Assembly (NCBI GenBank): GCA_039180865.1
Contig: JBCDCZ010000098.1
Span: 1-14,642, forward strand
DNA: 14,642 nucleotides
Source of the DNA: JBCDCU01 sp039180865
GTDB taxonomy: Bacteria; Pseudomonadota; Alphaproteobacteria; Rhizobiales; JACESI01
Direction: 5' to 3'
The position numbers were made by a program, and so were the translations under genes. The notes beneath the pieces are model-generated. The model made no database searches. It was not told the DNA's origin and saw only the letters and a program-made list of their open reading frames with translations. Positions 14,034-14,642 of this stretch are shown here, piece after piece. Each line of letters begins with the position of its first letter. The stretch's first letter is position 1.

Positions 14034-14594
14034 ATGTCCCGGCTCCGAGAGATATCAATTGCAAGTGCTTCGGAACGCCTCGCAACAGCCGATCGCGTGC
14101 TGGTCGTCGGGTGTTCCGGGAGCGGTAAGACTACGCTTGCACGCAAAATCTCCGACCGCTTCAGCCTCGAACATATATCGCTCGATCGTGACGTCATTTG
14201 GCTGCCCGGATGGCAGGTCCGCGCACGGGAAGACCAACGGGCTCGCCTCTCAGCGCTCGTTCACAAGAACCGATGGGTTATTGACGGCAATTCGCCTGCA
14301 ACCCTCGACCTTCGCGTGGCAAGAGCGGATCTAATCCTTTGGCTCCGATTACCTCGATGGGTGGCGTTGATGGGGTTGGCAAAACGCATTTGCGCGCATT
14401 ATGGGACTGTCCGCCCCGGCATGGCCGAAGGATGCCCGGAGCGCGTTCCTGATTTTGAATTCCTGTCCTATATCTGGACATTCGAGCAGAAAATGGTGCC
14501 ACGAATTGAAGGCGTTATCTGCGAACACCGACCAGATGTTGCCGTCGCAATGTTGCGAAGCCGTGCGGAGATCAGAACTTTGCTCAAGGGGTAA
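14034..14594 (+). CDS. Small P-loop NTPase, adenylate-kinase-like (topology-modulation/FlaR type)
   Basis: From the ATG at 14034 the protein has 186 residues. The Walker A motif is GCSGSGKTT at 26-34 (Lys32). The following LEHISLDRDVIWLPGW and WVIDGNS blocks are typical of small kinase-like P-loop proteins annotated as topology modulation protein or FlaR. ARADLILWLRLPRWVALMGLAKRI fits the Walker B and lid region. The reaction is unknown; a nucleoside or small-molecule kinase role is likely. GTG at 13989 would add 15 residues, and neither start has a strong ribosome-binding site. The gene is divergent from the GFA gene and ends 48 nt before the window edge. Confidence 0.8.
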   Translation: MSRLREISIASASERLATADRVLVVGCSGSGKTTLARKISDRFSLEHISLDRDVIWLPGWQVRAREDQRARLSALVHKNRWVIDGNSPATLDLRVARADLILWLRLPRWVALMGLAKRICAHYGTVRPGMAEGCPERVPDFEFLSYIWTFEQKMVPRIEGVICEHRPDVAVAMLRSRAEIRTLLKG

Positions 14595-14642
14595 ACCGCT
14601 ATTGGTCACTCTGGCTGTAGAACCGACGGCACGTGTTGAGAA

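Noticed and set aside
13877..14197. Upstream extension of the GFA protein
   Set aside because: It overlaps the divergent P-loop NTPase gene and adds 107 residues without family resemblance.

Overview
The window reads as chromosome of an alphaproteobacterium. Genes are closely packed, base composition is moderately GC-rich, GTG and TTG starts occur, and the protein families (crotonase, GntP-type permease, MarR/4-TM pair, GFA protein, exosortase) fit that group. The genus cannot be named from the sequence alone. No rRNA, tRNA, CRISPR array, transposase or phage gene was seen.

Layout. (1) 3-2141: the 3' end of a crotonase-fold acyl-CoA gene, convergent with a GntP-type permease. (2) 2285-3255: a divergent MarR regulator and small membrane protein around two copies of an ATAGC-TT-GCTAT operator. 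(3) 3256-9610: the core of the window. It holds an exosortase fused to an EpsI-like domain, a large secreted VIT/vWA protein ending in a PEP-type sorting signal, an OmpR-family response regulator and its histidine kinase, all on the plus strand. (4) 9634-12087: a TetR-controlled operon of a TetR repressor, a seven-helix membrane protein and an atypical NmrA-like SDR, with a matching operator before the repressor and before its downstream genes. (5) 12088-13348: a 289-bp regulatory gap and a membrane-anchored phosphodiester glycosidase (NAGPA) protein. (6) 13415-14594: a GFA-family zinc protein divergent from a small P-loop NTPase.

How the genes may work together. Region 3 looks like a self-contained surface-protein system: one processing enzyme, one adjacent substrate and a dedicated two-component regulator. 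It has the same logic as the proteobacterial 'dedicated sortase' systems (sortase, VIT/vWA target, response regulator, histidine kinase), but the sortase is replaced by an unrelated exosortase and the LPXTG signal by a PEP-type signal.

A 17-bp sequence, TGCTGAAAATCTGCACA, lies just before the exosortase gene and again, exactly, 9 kb away before the glycosidase gene. Around both copies CTGC-type half-sites recur at 11 and 22 bp steps, the spacing used by OmpR/PhoB-family regulators. A partial copy (10 of 11 bases) lies before the response-regulator gene. I infer that the local response regulator may control the exosortase, the glycosidase and itself. This is the main testable proposal from the window.
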